DNA of 64,000 nucleotides from CAYZMS01 sp964479625 (GTDB lineage Bacteria > Bacteroidota > Bacteroidia > Chitinophagales > Saprospiraceae): the NCBI GenBank assembly GCA_964479625.1, contig CAYZMS010000004.1, positions 1 to 64,000 on the forward strand. The letters run 5' to 3'. Positions within the stretch are counted from its first letter, which is position 1. The number at the start of each line of letters is the position of its first letter. Below, in pieces: positions 50,891 to 58,436 of this stretch. A program made the translations under genes and the position numbers. The notes beneath the pieces were generated by a model, which worked only from the letters and a program-made list of their open reading frames with translations, did not search any database and was not told where the DNA came from.

Positions 50891-51197
50891 TGTTCAGGCT
50901 CGTAATGTACTCGAGTTTGTAAAGGATACCAATAATATTTACGAAGCCCTGGCCATCATTAACCGGAGGGCACGTTTTCTGGCCGTTGACCTGAAACACG
51001 AACTGCACAACAAATTGGAGGAATTTGCAGTCTCTTCCGACACCATCGAAGAGGTCAGCGAAAACAAGGAGCAAATTGAGATCTCCAAGTTCTATGAGCG
51101 GCTCCCAAACCCCGCTATCATTGCTACACAGGAGTATTTGAATGACGAATTATTCTGGCGCTACAATAAACGGAATCGGGAAGGTGACGAAAGCTAG
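50850..51197 (+). CDS. rpoZ: DNA-directed RNA polymerase omega subunit (Bacteroidota type)
   Basis: A 115-residue protein matching the Bacteroidota omega subunit: NIYEALAIINRRARFLAVDLK (about 28-48) is the conserved core that contacts the beta' subunit, and PAIIATQEYLNDELFWRYNK is the lineage-specific C-terminus. Omega helps assemble RNA polymerase and forms part of a ppGpp site in Proteobacteria. Its start lies inside the bamD 3' end (overlap 41 bp), suggesting translational coupling. It precedes coaBC by 75 bp. Confidence 0.88.
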   Translation: MSDIKTKVQGLDPNVQARNVLEFVKDTNNIYEALAIINRRARFLAVDLKHELHNKLEEFAVSSDTIEEVSENKEQIEISKFYERLPNPAIIATQEYLNDELFWRYNKRNREGDES

Positions 51198-51272
51198 TTG
51201 CCTGGTTTGTTGATCCTTTTGCAAGGAATCAGGTCCATTTTTTTTAGTGGGTTGCTGTAGGCCCCCAATACT

Positions 51273-52478
51273 ATGCTGGAAAACAAGAACATAATCCTGG
51301 GTATTTCCGGCAGTATTGCCGCGTATAAATCCGCCCTTTTAACCCGCCTGCTTATTCGGTCGGGGGCAGAAGTACAGGTAATCATGACCCAGTCCGCAAC
51401 CGGCTTTATCAGTCCCCTAACCCTTTCTACCCTCTCCCGGAACAAAGTCCACCTGGATGTTAATGAAGGAGACAGTTGGGATAATCATGTAGAATTGGGA
51501 CTTTGGGCTGACGCATTCCTGATCGCTCCTGCCACTGCTACTACACTTGCCAGACTATCATCCGGGCTGGCAGACAACATGCTGGCAGCGGTTTATCTTT
51601 CCGCCCGGTGCCCGGTTTTTTTCGCTCCCGCTATGGACCTCGATATGTGGAAACACCCGGCTACTCAGGAGAATGTTCATCGTTTAACGGCTCGGGGAGA
51701 CCGCTTGATACCCGTCGAATCCGGAGAGTTGGCAAGCGGATTGGTGGGGGAAGGGCGAATGGCCGAACCAGAGCACATTCTTAGCTATCTTAAGGATTTT
51801 TTCGAAAACAGGAAACCCCTACCAATAACAGGAAAAAAAGTGCTGATCACAGCCGGTCCTACTTATGAACCCATAGACCCTGTTCGTTTTATTGGCAATC
51901 GTTCCTCTGGTAAAATGGGGATAGCCCTGGCCGATGCGGCTGCAAAACGCGGTGCAGAGGTAAACCTGATCCTGGGCCCTTCCGCTTTTCGACCAACTGA
52001 TCCCACAGTGCAGGTTACTTCCGTAGAATCCGCCAGGGAAATGTATGCGGCCTGCCGGCAAAAGTTTCCTCAACATGACCTGGCTATACTCGCGGCTGCA
52101 GTCGCAGACTATCGACCCGAAGAAACGGCTAACCAAAAGATCAAAAAAACAGGAGAAACCCTGGATATTCACCTGAGGCGTAATCCCGATATCGCTGCGA
52201 GCCTGGGAGCGGATAAAAGATCGGACCAGTTGGTAGTAGGCTTTGCTTTGGAAACCCAAAATGCACTGGAAAACGCACAAGGAAAGTTGGAACGTAAAAA
52301 CCTGGATGCAATCGTATTAAATTCACTTGAAGACGAAGGCGCCGGCTTTGGAGGGGATACCAATAAAATCTCCTTCCTGGCAAAAGGCAATAAGCCTAAA
52401 CATTATGAGTTAAAAAGCAAAACCGAAACAGCAGAGGATATTCTGGATGCAATAACCGAGCTGTGGATAAAAAAATGA
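51273..52478 (+). CDS. coaBC: Bifunctional phosphopantothenoylcysteine decarboxylase/phosphopantothenate-cysteine ligase
   Basis: A 401-residue fusion enzyme catalysing two consecutive steps of coenzyme A synthesis. The N-terminal flavoprotein decarboxylase (CoaC, about 1-180) shows GISGSIAAYKSALLTRLL, ATTLARLSSGLADNML and PAMDLDMWKHPATQ. The C-terminal ligase (CoaB, about 185-401) shows ITAGPTYEPIDPVRFIGNRS with SGKMG, the KIKK motif, and LVVGFALET. Length is normal. It is encoded in the bamD-rpoZ-coaBC-porD cluster, 4 bp before the DUF4835 gene. Confidence 0.95.
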   Translation: MLENKNIILGISGSIAAYKSALLTRLLIRSGAEVQVIMTQSATGFISPLTLSTLSRNKVHLDVNEGDSWDNHVELGLWADAFLIAPATATTLARLSSGLADNMLAAVYLSARCPVFFAPAMDLDMWKHPATQENVHRLTARGDRLIPVESGELASGLVGEGRMAEPEHILSYLKDFFENRKPLPITGKKVLITAGPTYEPIDPVRFIGNRSSGKMGIALADAAAKRGAEVNLILGPSAFRPTDPTVQVTSVESAREMYAACRQKFPQHDLAILAAAVADYRPEETANQKIKKTGETLDIHLRRNPDIAASLGADKRSDQLVVGFALETQNALENAQGKLERKNLDAIVLNSLEDEGAGFGGDTNKISFLAKGNKPKHYELKSKTETAEDILDAITELWIKK

Positions 52479-52482
52479 CGGG

Positions 52483-53403
52483 ATGAAATACTTTTTTTTG
52501 ACGATCGGCCTGCTTTGGGCAAACCGGGCGAGCAATGCCCAGGAACTCAATTTCAGCGTTAAGGTAAATACCCAAAAGCTTCAGCTGACGGACCCCCAGA
52601 TCTTCAATACCCTGCAGCAAACCCTGGAGGAGTTTATCAACAACACTAAATGGACCAATGATTATTTTGAACCGGAGGAAAGCATCCAGGGCAACGTCCT
52701 CCTGACGATCCAGGAGGAGTTACCGCCCGAGGATGGTGGCCGCAACAATATTCAATACCGCGCTGACCTGGCCATCCAGGCAGTAAGACCCGTTTACAAC
52801 AGCGATTATGAAACGGTTACCATCAACCATATCGACCGAAACGTACAGTTCACCTACGAGCAGTTTCAACCTCTGCAGTACAGTCAGAGCGTGTATAATG
52901 ATAACCTCTCCTCGATCATTTCTTTTTATATACACGTGATCCTGGGACTGGATTACGATTCTTTTAGCCTCTATGGAGGCGAGCCCTACCTGCAACGTGC
53001 TCAGGAAATCCTTAATACGGTGCCTCAGAGCGTAGCTGCAGGAGCGGGAGGGTGGACTGCTGCCCAAAGTGACCGGAATCGTTTCTGGATCATAGAAAAC
53101 CTCCTGTCTCCCAGAGTCCGGCCTCTGAGAGAAGCCTTGTATAAATACCATCGTCAGGCCTTGGATATTATGGCAGATGATACAGCCGCTGGAAGGGCCA
53201 TCATTGCAGAATCCTTAAGGGATATTGAAAAGGTGCACGCCGCCTATCCGAATACTATGATCGTACAAATGTTTTCTAACGCAAAAGGGGCAGAGATCGT
53301 GGAGATCTTTAAAAGGGGGTCTCGCCAGGAAAAACAGGATGTGATCCGGATTATGAGCAGGGTAGACCCGGCGCGCTCCGACGATTATAGGGCCATACAA
53401 TAA
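52483..53403 (+). CDS. porD: DUF4835 family protein (PorD, type IX secretion-associated)
   Basis: A 306-residue secreted protein (signal peptide to NAQELN) of the DUF4835 family. NFSVKVNTQKLQLTDPQIF, FEPEESIQGNVLLTIQEE, IISFYIHVILGLDYDSFSLY, WIIENLLSPRVRPLREALYK and RMSRVDPA-type C-terminus are all present. The family is annotated as PorD, a periplasmic protein linked to type IX secretion in Porphyromonas; its exact role is unclear. Placement 4 bp after coaBC is the usual order in Bacteroidota. recN, which often follows, is not next here. Confidence 0.85.
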   Translation: MKYFFLTIGLLWANRASNAQELNFSVKVNTQKLQLTDPQIFNTLQQTLEEFINNTKWTNDYFEPEESIQGNVLLTIQEELPPEDGGRNNIQYRADLAIQAVRPVYNSDYETVTINHIDRNVQFTYEQFQPLQYSQSVYNDNLSSIISFYIHVILGLDYDSFSLYGGEPYLQRAQEILNTVPQSVAAGAGGWTAAQSDRNRFWIIENLLSPRVRPLREALYKYHRQALDIMADDTAAGRAIIAESLRDIEKVHAAYPNTMIVQMFSNAKGAEIVEIFKRGSRQEKQDVIRIMSRVDPARSDDYRAIQ

Positions 53404-53482
53404 AGAGCTGACAGCCTCTTATATCTTCTCCGGTAGGGGAGGTCAAATAAAGGTTTTGAGCCATCCTAAAAATTAATTCGAC

Positions 53483-53842
53483 ATGCAATCGGTGGTACGG
53501 GTTGGGCTGTTGTGGTGCTTAACCTGCTATACACTCTCCGCTCAAGACTGGACTTATCAGATCGGCCCAGTCCTTAATACACCCAAAAACTCCGAGCTGC
53601 GCGCTGTATTACCGGTCCTGGATCCGGAAGGGCATTTTTTCCTTTGGCGGACCCGGGGCGTGAGTAAACATCTACTGGAGCAATACGGGCCAGGAGGAGA
53701 ACTCGAAAAGGCCAGAGAGATCCAGTTTTCAAAAAATGAAGACTTGCTGAATATCCTTCCTTTGGGGAACGGCTTGGAATTGATTGTCGAAGAGAAAAAA
53801 CGCATTCGGTTTTGGTATTACCCGCTTGTGGCCTCCCGATAG
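53483..53842 (+). CDS. Hypothetical secreted protein, N-terminal part of a split gene
   Basis: A 119-residue ORF with a signal peptide (LLWCLTCYTLSAQD) and no recognised domain (TYQIGPVLNTPKNSELRAVL, GGELEKAREIQFSKNEDLL). It stops at TAG 53840-53842 just after IRFWYYPL. The next ORF (53891-54895) is in the same frame, lacks an N-terminal signal and reads on in the same style. A second in-frame stop lies at 53855-53857. The two together look like one disrupted gene of about 470 codons. Confidence 0.5.
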   Translation: MQSVVRVGLLWCLTCYTLSAQDWTYQIGPVLNTPKNSELRAVLPVLDPEGHFFLWRTRGVSKHLLEQYGPGGELEKAREIQFSKNEDLLNILPLGNGLELIVEEKKRIRFWYYPLVASR

Positions 53843-53890
53843 GTTACCAACCGCTAATTCGATAAGCCTTCCAATTATCAACTTATCAAA

Positions 53891-54895
53891 GTGCTGCCCT
53901 TTCCGGATTTGAAAAGGCGTTGCCTATTATTCCAGGAAAAAATTGCCAATAAATTCTGGCTATGCGTCATTAATGAAAACAAGACCCTGGCCTGGGAGCG
54001 GTATTTTTCAGAAGAGAAAAAGGGGGTAAGCTATACAGTCCGGCAAATGGAAATTTTGCAAGGAGGCGCCGTCGCTCTGCTGATAAAACGCATACAGGGC
54101 GGGAGTGTCAAAGAGCTCCCCAATTACTATTTACTAACTTTTAGAAAGGAAGGGGATATTGTCTACCAACTTGGATTGAAGTCTGCATTGATCCAGGATG
54201 TAATGATCACAAGGGCGGCGGGAAGCACCGGCTTTTGGGTGAGTTCAGGACGTTTGGGCGAAACAGACTTCCAACCAGCCCTTTTAAAGGAGTGGCCTGA
54301 TTCTATTCTGCAGAACCTGACTACACAGGCGTCCAGTGAGCTGAACCCCTATCCACGACAGTTGCCCCACCTTCACCTGCAGCAGTTCCTTTTTAGTGGT
54401 AAAGACTTAACCCTTTTATTCGAACAACTCTATCAAAGCGAATGGGAAATCCAATTTGCAGATGGGAGTGCTTTGGAGAGCAGGGAATACTGGTTTGGTG
54501 ATTGGGTGTTTTCACACCTAAGTGGAGCAGGTAAGCCCAAATGGATACGCAGAATACCCACACGCCAAAATGAAAGAGCTCCCGAGCCTGCATATGCCTC
54601 CGGTTTGGTGGTCCCGAAGGCGGAGCCCTACGGCCTGTTTTTTCTGGAGGATGAGCGCAATTTGCGAAGGCCTCAAGCCGATCATTTTCGATATCCCCTT
54701 CAACCGGAACGCGGCCTGCTTAGCCTTTCCCTTCCTAAGGAGGGAAGCGATTCCTTTACGGGACCAGTGTGGTATCCTGTTTCCGGTAGTTTTATTCCTT
54801 ATTTTAGTAAAAGCAGTTGGCAAAATTCCCGGAAATTGCTGATTTATGAGCAGGGAAAGGGGAAGTTTCGAATGGTTTCCGTATTTATGCACTAA
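53891..54895 (+). CDS. Hypothetical protein, C-terminal part of a split gene
   Basis: A 334-residue ORF opening with GTG. The text before it in frame (FDKPSNYQLIKVLPFPDL) is also open back to the stop at 53855, so no natural start is visible. The protein is a beta-rich series of short segments (QLGLKSALIQDVMITRAAGS, TGFWVSSGRLGETDFQPA) without a recognised family, possibly propeller-like. It belongs with the preceding ORF as a probable single secreted protein. A +1 frame (about 53826-53911) is open across both stops, so two compensating frameshifts would restore one protein. It ends 6 bp before purN. Confidence 0.5.
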   Translation: MLPFPDLKRRCLLFQEKIANKFWLCVINENKTLAWERYFSEEKKGVSYTVRQMEILQGGAVALLIKRIQGGSVKELPNYYLLTFRKEGDIVYQLGLKSALIQDVMITRAAGSTGFWVSSGRLGETDFQPALLKEWPDSILQNLTTQASSELNPYPRQLPHLHLQQFLFSGKDLTLLFEQLYQSEWEIQFADGSALESREYWFGDWVFSHLSGAGKPKWIRRIPTRQNERAPEPAYASGLVVPKAEPYGLFFLEDERNLRRPQADHFRYPLQPERGLLSLSLPKEGSDSFTGPVWYPVSGSFIPYFSKSSWQNSRKLLIYEQGKGKFRMVSVFMH

Positions 54896-54901
54896 TATAG
54901 A

Positions 54902-55477
54902 ATGGAAAAACCAGTTCAAAATATTGCTATTTTTGCCTCCGGTACCGGAACGAACGCTCAAACAATACTGGAGTTCTTTCAATACAAATCCGATGTGAAT
55001 GTTGTATTGGTGGTTTCCAACCGGGCCGGAGTTGGTGTGCTGGAAATTGCAAAATCCTTCGGTGTAGACGACGTGGTTATCCAGCGCAAGGATTTTTACG
55101 ATACCGAAAACATTTTGTCCACATTGGATAAATACGAAGTGGACTGGATCGTTCTGGCTGGCTTTTTATGGCTGATCCCAGGATACCTGTTGGAGGCCTT
55201 TCCCAACCGGATCATAAATATCCATCCGGCCTTGCTTCCCAAATTTGGTGGAAGAGGAATGTACGGTATGAACGTGCACCAGGCAGTGAAGGCAGCAGGG
55301 GAGACGGAATCAGGGATTACCATACACTTCGTAAATGGAAAATATGACGAGGGAGCGATCATTTTCCAGGCTTCCTGCCCCATATCTCCTGAAGAGGAGG
55401 CTGAGGATATTGCCCGTAAGGTACAGGTGTTGGAACATACACATTATCCAAGGGTAATTGATCGTTTGATACATTGA
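54902..55477 (+). CDS. purN: Phosphoribosylglycinamide formyltransferase
   Basis: A 191-residue PurN converting GAR to formyl-GAR with 10-formyltetrahydrofolate in purine synthesis. Motifs: IAIFASGTGTNAQTIL (phosphate loop, 8-23), VLVVSNRAGVGVLEIA, LAGFLWLIPGYLLEAFPNRI, the catalytic NIHPALLPKFGGRGMYG with Asn/His, and ESGITIHFVNGKYDEGAII with the third catalytic Asp. Length fits. It lies 6 bp after the split hypothetical gene and 27 bp before the PorE-like gene. Confidence 0.95.
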   Translation: MEKPVQNIAIFASGTGTNAQTILEFFQYKSDVNVVLVVSNRAGVGVLEIAKSFGVDDVVIQRKDFYDTENILSTLDKYEVDWIVLAGFLWLIPGYLLEAFPNRIINIHPALLPKFGGRGMYGMNVHQAVKAAGETESGITIHFVNGKYDEGAIIFQASCPISPEEEAEDIARKVQVLEHTHYPRVIDRLIH

Positions 55478-55504
55478 GAATTACATTAAAGCATACCAAA
55501 CAGA

Positions 55505-57517
55505 ATGAATATGACTAAGCACGCCTTTCTTTTGATGGTGGTGAGTTTGCTTGGTTTGAACGGCCTTGAGGCCCAAAAATCACTGAGCTGGAAAAAACAC
55601 CGGAACCTCGCGGAAGATTACTTTGAAAATGGAGAATATGCCTTGGCCGCTGAAAACTGGGAACAGGCCTGGCTGAAAAAACCCAAAAAAGAAGAACTGA
55701 TCTATAAGGCGGGAGAAGCTTACTTTCTCACCCGGAATTACCGAAAGGCTGCAGAAGCCTATCAGAATGTAAAAGATCAGAATGACGACTACCCGCTGGT
55801 GGGCTTAAAATATGCCCGTATGCTGAAGCAGGATGGCCAGTACGATCAAGCCATCCAGGCCTTCCAGGCGTTTTCAGACAGCTATACCGGTGAGGGAAAA
55901 TCTATTTTGGATGGCATCATTCGAACGGAAATAGAAGGTGCTGAACTAGGGAAAACCCTGCCTGCCCGGGCCGATTTGGATGCTAACATCAACCATATTG
56001 GAGGGGGGATCAACAGTGAGGAACAGGAATTCGGGCCAATGCCTTATTCTGAAAATGAACTCTTCTTTACCTCTACTATGGGAGGGAGCGCTCGCATTTA
56101 CAGTTCCACCCGTGCAGGGGACGACTGGACCAAAGGCCAAACCCCTGCTAATTTCCCCGTTATCGATAATGGCCAATATGCACATGGTAGTTTAAGCCCG
56201 GATGGCAGCCGGTTCTACTTCACCATCTGTGAGGAAGATGCCAACTTCAATGTGATCACTACGCGTTGTGAGATCTACTTTGTCCAACGGCAGGAAATGG
56301 GGTGGTCGGCTCCTCAGCGATTGTCGGATATCATTAATATGCAAGGTTTTACAGCTACCCATCCCGGAGTGATTTACAAAGGAGATATAGAGATCTTGTA
56401 TTTTGTTTCCAACCGCACCGGAGGCCGGGGAGGAATGGATCTCTGGTACGCTACCCGGCCCATGAATAACCCAACTGGGGACTTTTCGACACCGGTTAAC
56501 CTCGGACCCACTATTAATACCCTGGGAGACGAAGTTTCTCCTTATTATGAGGCTGGGGAAGGAACCCTGTATTTTAGTTCTAACGGCCATCCAGGGATTG
56601 GTGGTTTTGACATTTTCTCCACCAGGGGAGATCTACTAACCTGGACGACCCCCGACAACCTTGGATTGCCTTACAATTCCAGTGCCGACGATTACTTTTT
56701 TTCGAAAAACCTGAGCGGGGATGGTGGTTTTTTCGCTTCCAACCGGATCTTCCCCGGAGAAAAAACAGCCACCACAGATGATGACATCTATGAATTCAGG
56801 ACGCGCCCCCAAAACATCACATTGGAGGGAAATGTCTTTGATGAACTGACAGGTGAACCGCTGGATATTTTTACGGTCAATCTGTATGAGGTAAAAGCAG
56901 ACGGTACGGAAATGCAACTCGTAAGCCGGAACCTTACCGGTAACCGGTATACTTTCGAAGTATTGCCAAACAGAGAATTCAGGGTAGAAGTTTTGAGCGA
57001 CGGATACGATCCGGCATCCTACAATTTTGTAACCACCGACCCTTCTATTTATGCTTATGGGGAACCCCTTTTTCTAAGCCGGGAGGGTGATAATTTCCCG
57101 GATCCGGAAGATCCCATTGACCCTCCTTCAGAGGATCCCACTGATCTGGATACTCCTGATCGACCGGTAGATCCTATTGAGAATGATGGTTCGATCTACA
57201 CTACCCGCGGCATCGGTCCTCACGATAAGGTGGAGTACTCTACTATGGCCCCCCGTTATCGGGGAGAGTATTACAAGGTTCAACTCGTGGCCTTACGCAA
57301 ATACGATGAGTTCGATCGTAAGTTCGACCCAATGCGGGAGTATGGAACTTTGCAAACGGAAACGATCCTGGATCGCAATCTCAACCGGGTGCTTGTGGGG
57401 ACCTTCTTTGGGGTAGAAGAAGCCAGACAAGCGCGTGCGGTCGCTCAGCGCTCCGGTTTCTCCAGTGCTTTTCTCGTCAAGTATATCGACGGAGAACGAT
57501 ATGGACGCGTGAAGTAA
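55505..57517 (+). CDS. PorE-like envelope protein: TPR, PD40 propeller, regulatory-like domain, SPOR
   Basis: The 670-residue secreted protein has, in order: a signal peptide (1-22), TPR units (about 25-130; AEDYFENGEYALAAENWEQA, AYFLTRNYRKAAEAYQNV), a WD40/PD40-type beta-propeller (about 165-430; GSLSPDGSRFYFTICEE, ILYFVSNRTGGRGGMDLWYA, TLYFSSNGHPGIGGFDIF), a carboxypeptidase-regulatory-like domain (about 440-515; LEGNVFDELTGEPLDIFTVN), a Pro/Asp-rich linker (DPEDPIDPPSEDPTDLDTPD) and a C-terminal SPOR domain (about 590-668; YYKVQLVALRKYDEFDRKF). PorE proteins of type IX systems have the first three parts plus an OmpA peptidoglycan-binding domain. Here SPOR, which binds denuded glycan, takes that place, so a periplasmic anchor to the cell wall is inferred. 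Confidence 0.78.
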   Translation: MNMTKHAFLLMVVSLLGLNGLEAQKSLSWKKHRNLAEDYFENGEYALAAENWEQAWLKKPKKEELIYKAGEAYFLTRNYRKAAEAYQNVKDQNDDYPLVGLKYARMLKQDGQYDQAIQAFQAFSDSYTGEGKSILDGIIRTEIEGAELGKTLPARADLDANINHIGGGINSEEQEFGPMPYSENELFFTSTMGGSARIYSSTRAGDDWTKGQTPANFPVIDNGQYAHGSLSPDGSRFYFTICEEDANFNVITTRCEIYFVQRQEMGWSAPQRLSDIINMQGFTATHPGVIYKGDIEILYFVSNRTGGRGGMDLWYATRPMNNPTGDFSTPVNLGPTINTLGDEVSPYYEAGEGTLYFSSNGHPGIGGFDIFSTRGDLLTWTTPDNLGLPYNSSADDYFFSKNLSGDGGFFASNRIFPGEKTATTDDDIYEFRTRPQNITLEGNVFDELTGEPLDIFTVNLYEVKADGTEMQLVSRNLTGNRYTFEVLPNREFRVEVLSDGYDPASYNFVTTDPSIYAYGEPLFLSREGDNFPDPEDPIDPPSEDPTDLDTPDRPVDPIENDGSIYTTRGIGPHDKVEYSTMAPRYRGEYYKVQLVALRKYDEFDRKFDPMREYGTLQTETILDRNLNRVLVGTFFGVEEARQARAVAQRSGFSSAFLVKYIDGERYGRVK

Positions 57518-57522
57518 ATTTT

Positions 57523-57575
57523 AAATTTTGAATGCTTAATGTTGAGCTTCATTCAACATTAAGCATTCAAAATTT
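57523..57575 (+). terminator. Perfect 23-bp hairpin after the PorE-like gene
   Basis: AAATTTTGAATGCTTAATGT... (57523-57545) pairs without mismatch with 57553-57575 around a 7-nt loop; two more flanking A-T pairs are possible. It starts 6 bp after the stop codon. The stem is long and AT-rich and could act as a terminator in both directions. Confidence 0.6.
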
Positions 57576-57594
57576 AAAAATCTTCCCCTTATCA

Positions 57595-57625
57595 TTGCAT
57601 TTTCCAAAAAGTGAAGATACATTTG
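57595..57625 (+). promoter_or_regulatory. Promoter of the arginine operon leader
   Basis: TTG (57595-57597), a 20-bp spacer and TACATTTG (57618-57625), an exact match to TAnnTTTG. The start is predicted around 57630-57633, directly before the ATG of the arginine-rich leader ORF, leaving a leader of about 220 nt before the first enzyme gene. Confidence 0.6.
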
Positions 57626-57634
57626 TCTTTATTA

Positions 57635-57721
57635 ATGAATGACAATAGTTCACATATCATTTCCTTTCCAAATCGCCGCCGATTTCCGCGTCGCCCTGTG
57701 GGGCGTACTATTGTCATATAA
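57635..57721 (+). CDS. Candidate arginine leader peptide (28 codons, six Arg)
   Basis: ATG 57635 opens a 28-codon ORF ending in TAA 57719-57721, just downstream of the operon promoter. The peptide is MNDNSSHIISFPN, then RRRFPRRPVGRTIVI: six arginines, five of them within seven codons (CGC CGC CGA TTT CCG CGT CGC). Codons 2-5 and 25-27 form the two arms of an inverted repeat (57639-57649 and 57707-57717), with a tight CGCCC-TGTG-GGGCG hairpin inside. A ribosome paused at the Arg codons would keep this structure open, as in classical amino-acid attenuators. The following genes make arginine. No homologue is known to me; the call rests on position, codon content and structure. Confidence 0.55.
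   Translation: MNDNSSHIISFPNRRRFPRRPVGRTIVI
57639..57717 (+). promoter_or_regulatory. Nested hairpins enclosing the arginine codons of the leader
   Basis: The arms ATGACAATAGT (57639-57649) and ACTATTGTCAT (57707-57717) are exact inverted repeats of 11 bp. CGCCC (57692-57696) and GGGCG (57701-57705) form an inner stem with a TGTG loop. Further downstream GGTAGGC/GCTTACC (about 57734-57753) and TTCCCT/AGGGAA (57811-57816/57826-57831) can form more stems; none is followed by a clear T tract, so control could be translational or rho-linked. Confidence 0.5.
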
Positions 57722-57851
57722 CCCTTTGGTGGGGTAGGCTGGTTTTGGCTTACCAACGTTCGATAAAGAACACTGCCTCATTTTCCCTTTCACCTTTTCC
57801 CTTTTCGAATTTCCCTGTTTTTTCAAGGGAAGATTGAACCAATCAGATTAA

Positions 57852-58436
57852 ATGAAAATTTTCATTCAAGTTGCCAAACCGGAGCACGTGAACCATGCGG
57901 AAGCCATTTGCCGGCTGATCGCTGAATCCGCCAAAGCGCGTGGAACTGGCATAGCCGAGCGACAGCCAGCATACATTCGCACCAAGATCCTAAACGGGAA
58001 TGCCGTTATTGCACTGTCGGGAGAGGAACTGGCCGGCTTTGTTTATATTGAGGTTTGGAGTCACGAACGCTATGTAGCGAATTCCGGGCTTATCGTTCAT
58101 CCTGACTTTCGGCGCATGGGGCTGGCCCGAAGCCTTAAACAAGAAGTGTTTCGCTTGTCACGGGAGAAATTCCCAAGTGCCCGCATTTTTGGGATCACGA
58201 CCTCGCTGGCAGTGATGAAGATCAACTCTGCTCTTGGCTATCAACCGGTTACCTTCTCTGAACTCACTCAGGATGAGGCCTTCTGGAGCGGCTGCCGCTC
58301 CTGCCCAAATGTTGATATCCTTGAACGCAATGAACGGCGCATGTGCCTGTGTACGGCCATGTTGGCTCCTTCCGCGAATGAGGCAGAGATGAAACACGAT
58401 TTAACTAATTTAATTGTAGCTGTAGATGGAAAATAA
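57852..58436 (+). CDS. GNAT family N-acetyltransferase heading the arginine operon
   Basis: A 194-residue GNAT protein with the acetyl-CoA-binding block GLIVHPDFRRMGLARSLKQE (about 79-98), an N-terminal FIQVAKPEHVNHAEAICRLI, and a C-terminal Cys-rich stretch (SGCRSCPNVDILERNERRMC). As first gene of the arg operon it may supply the N-acyl-glutamate needed by the pathway, taking the place of ArgA/ArgJ; this is inference from position. Its last 11 bp overlap the start of argG (58426), indicating translational coupling. The 330-bp region before it holds a promoter and the arginine-rich leader. Confidence 0.7.
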   Translation: MKIFIQVAKPEHVNHAEAICRLIAESAKARGTGIAERQPAYIRTKILNGNAVIALSGEELAGFVYIEVWSHERYVANSGLIVHPDFRRMGLARSLKQEVFRLSREKFPSARIFGITTSLAVMKINSALGYQPVTFSELTQDEAFWSGCRSCPNVDILERNERRMCLCTAMLAPSANEAEMKHDLTNLIVAVDGK

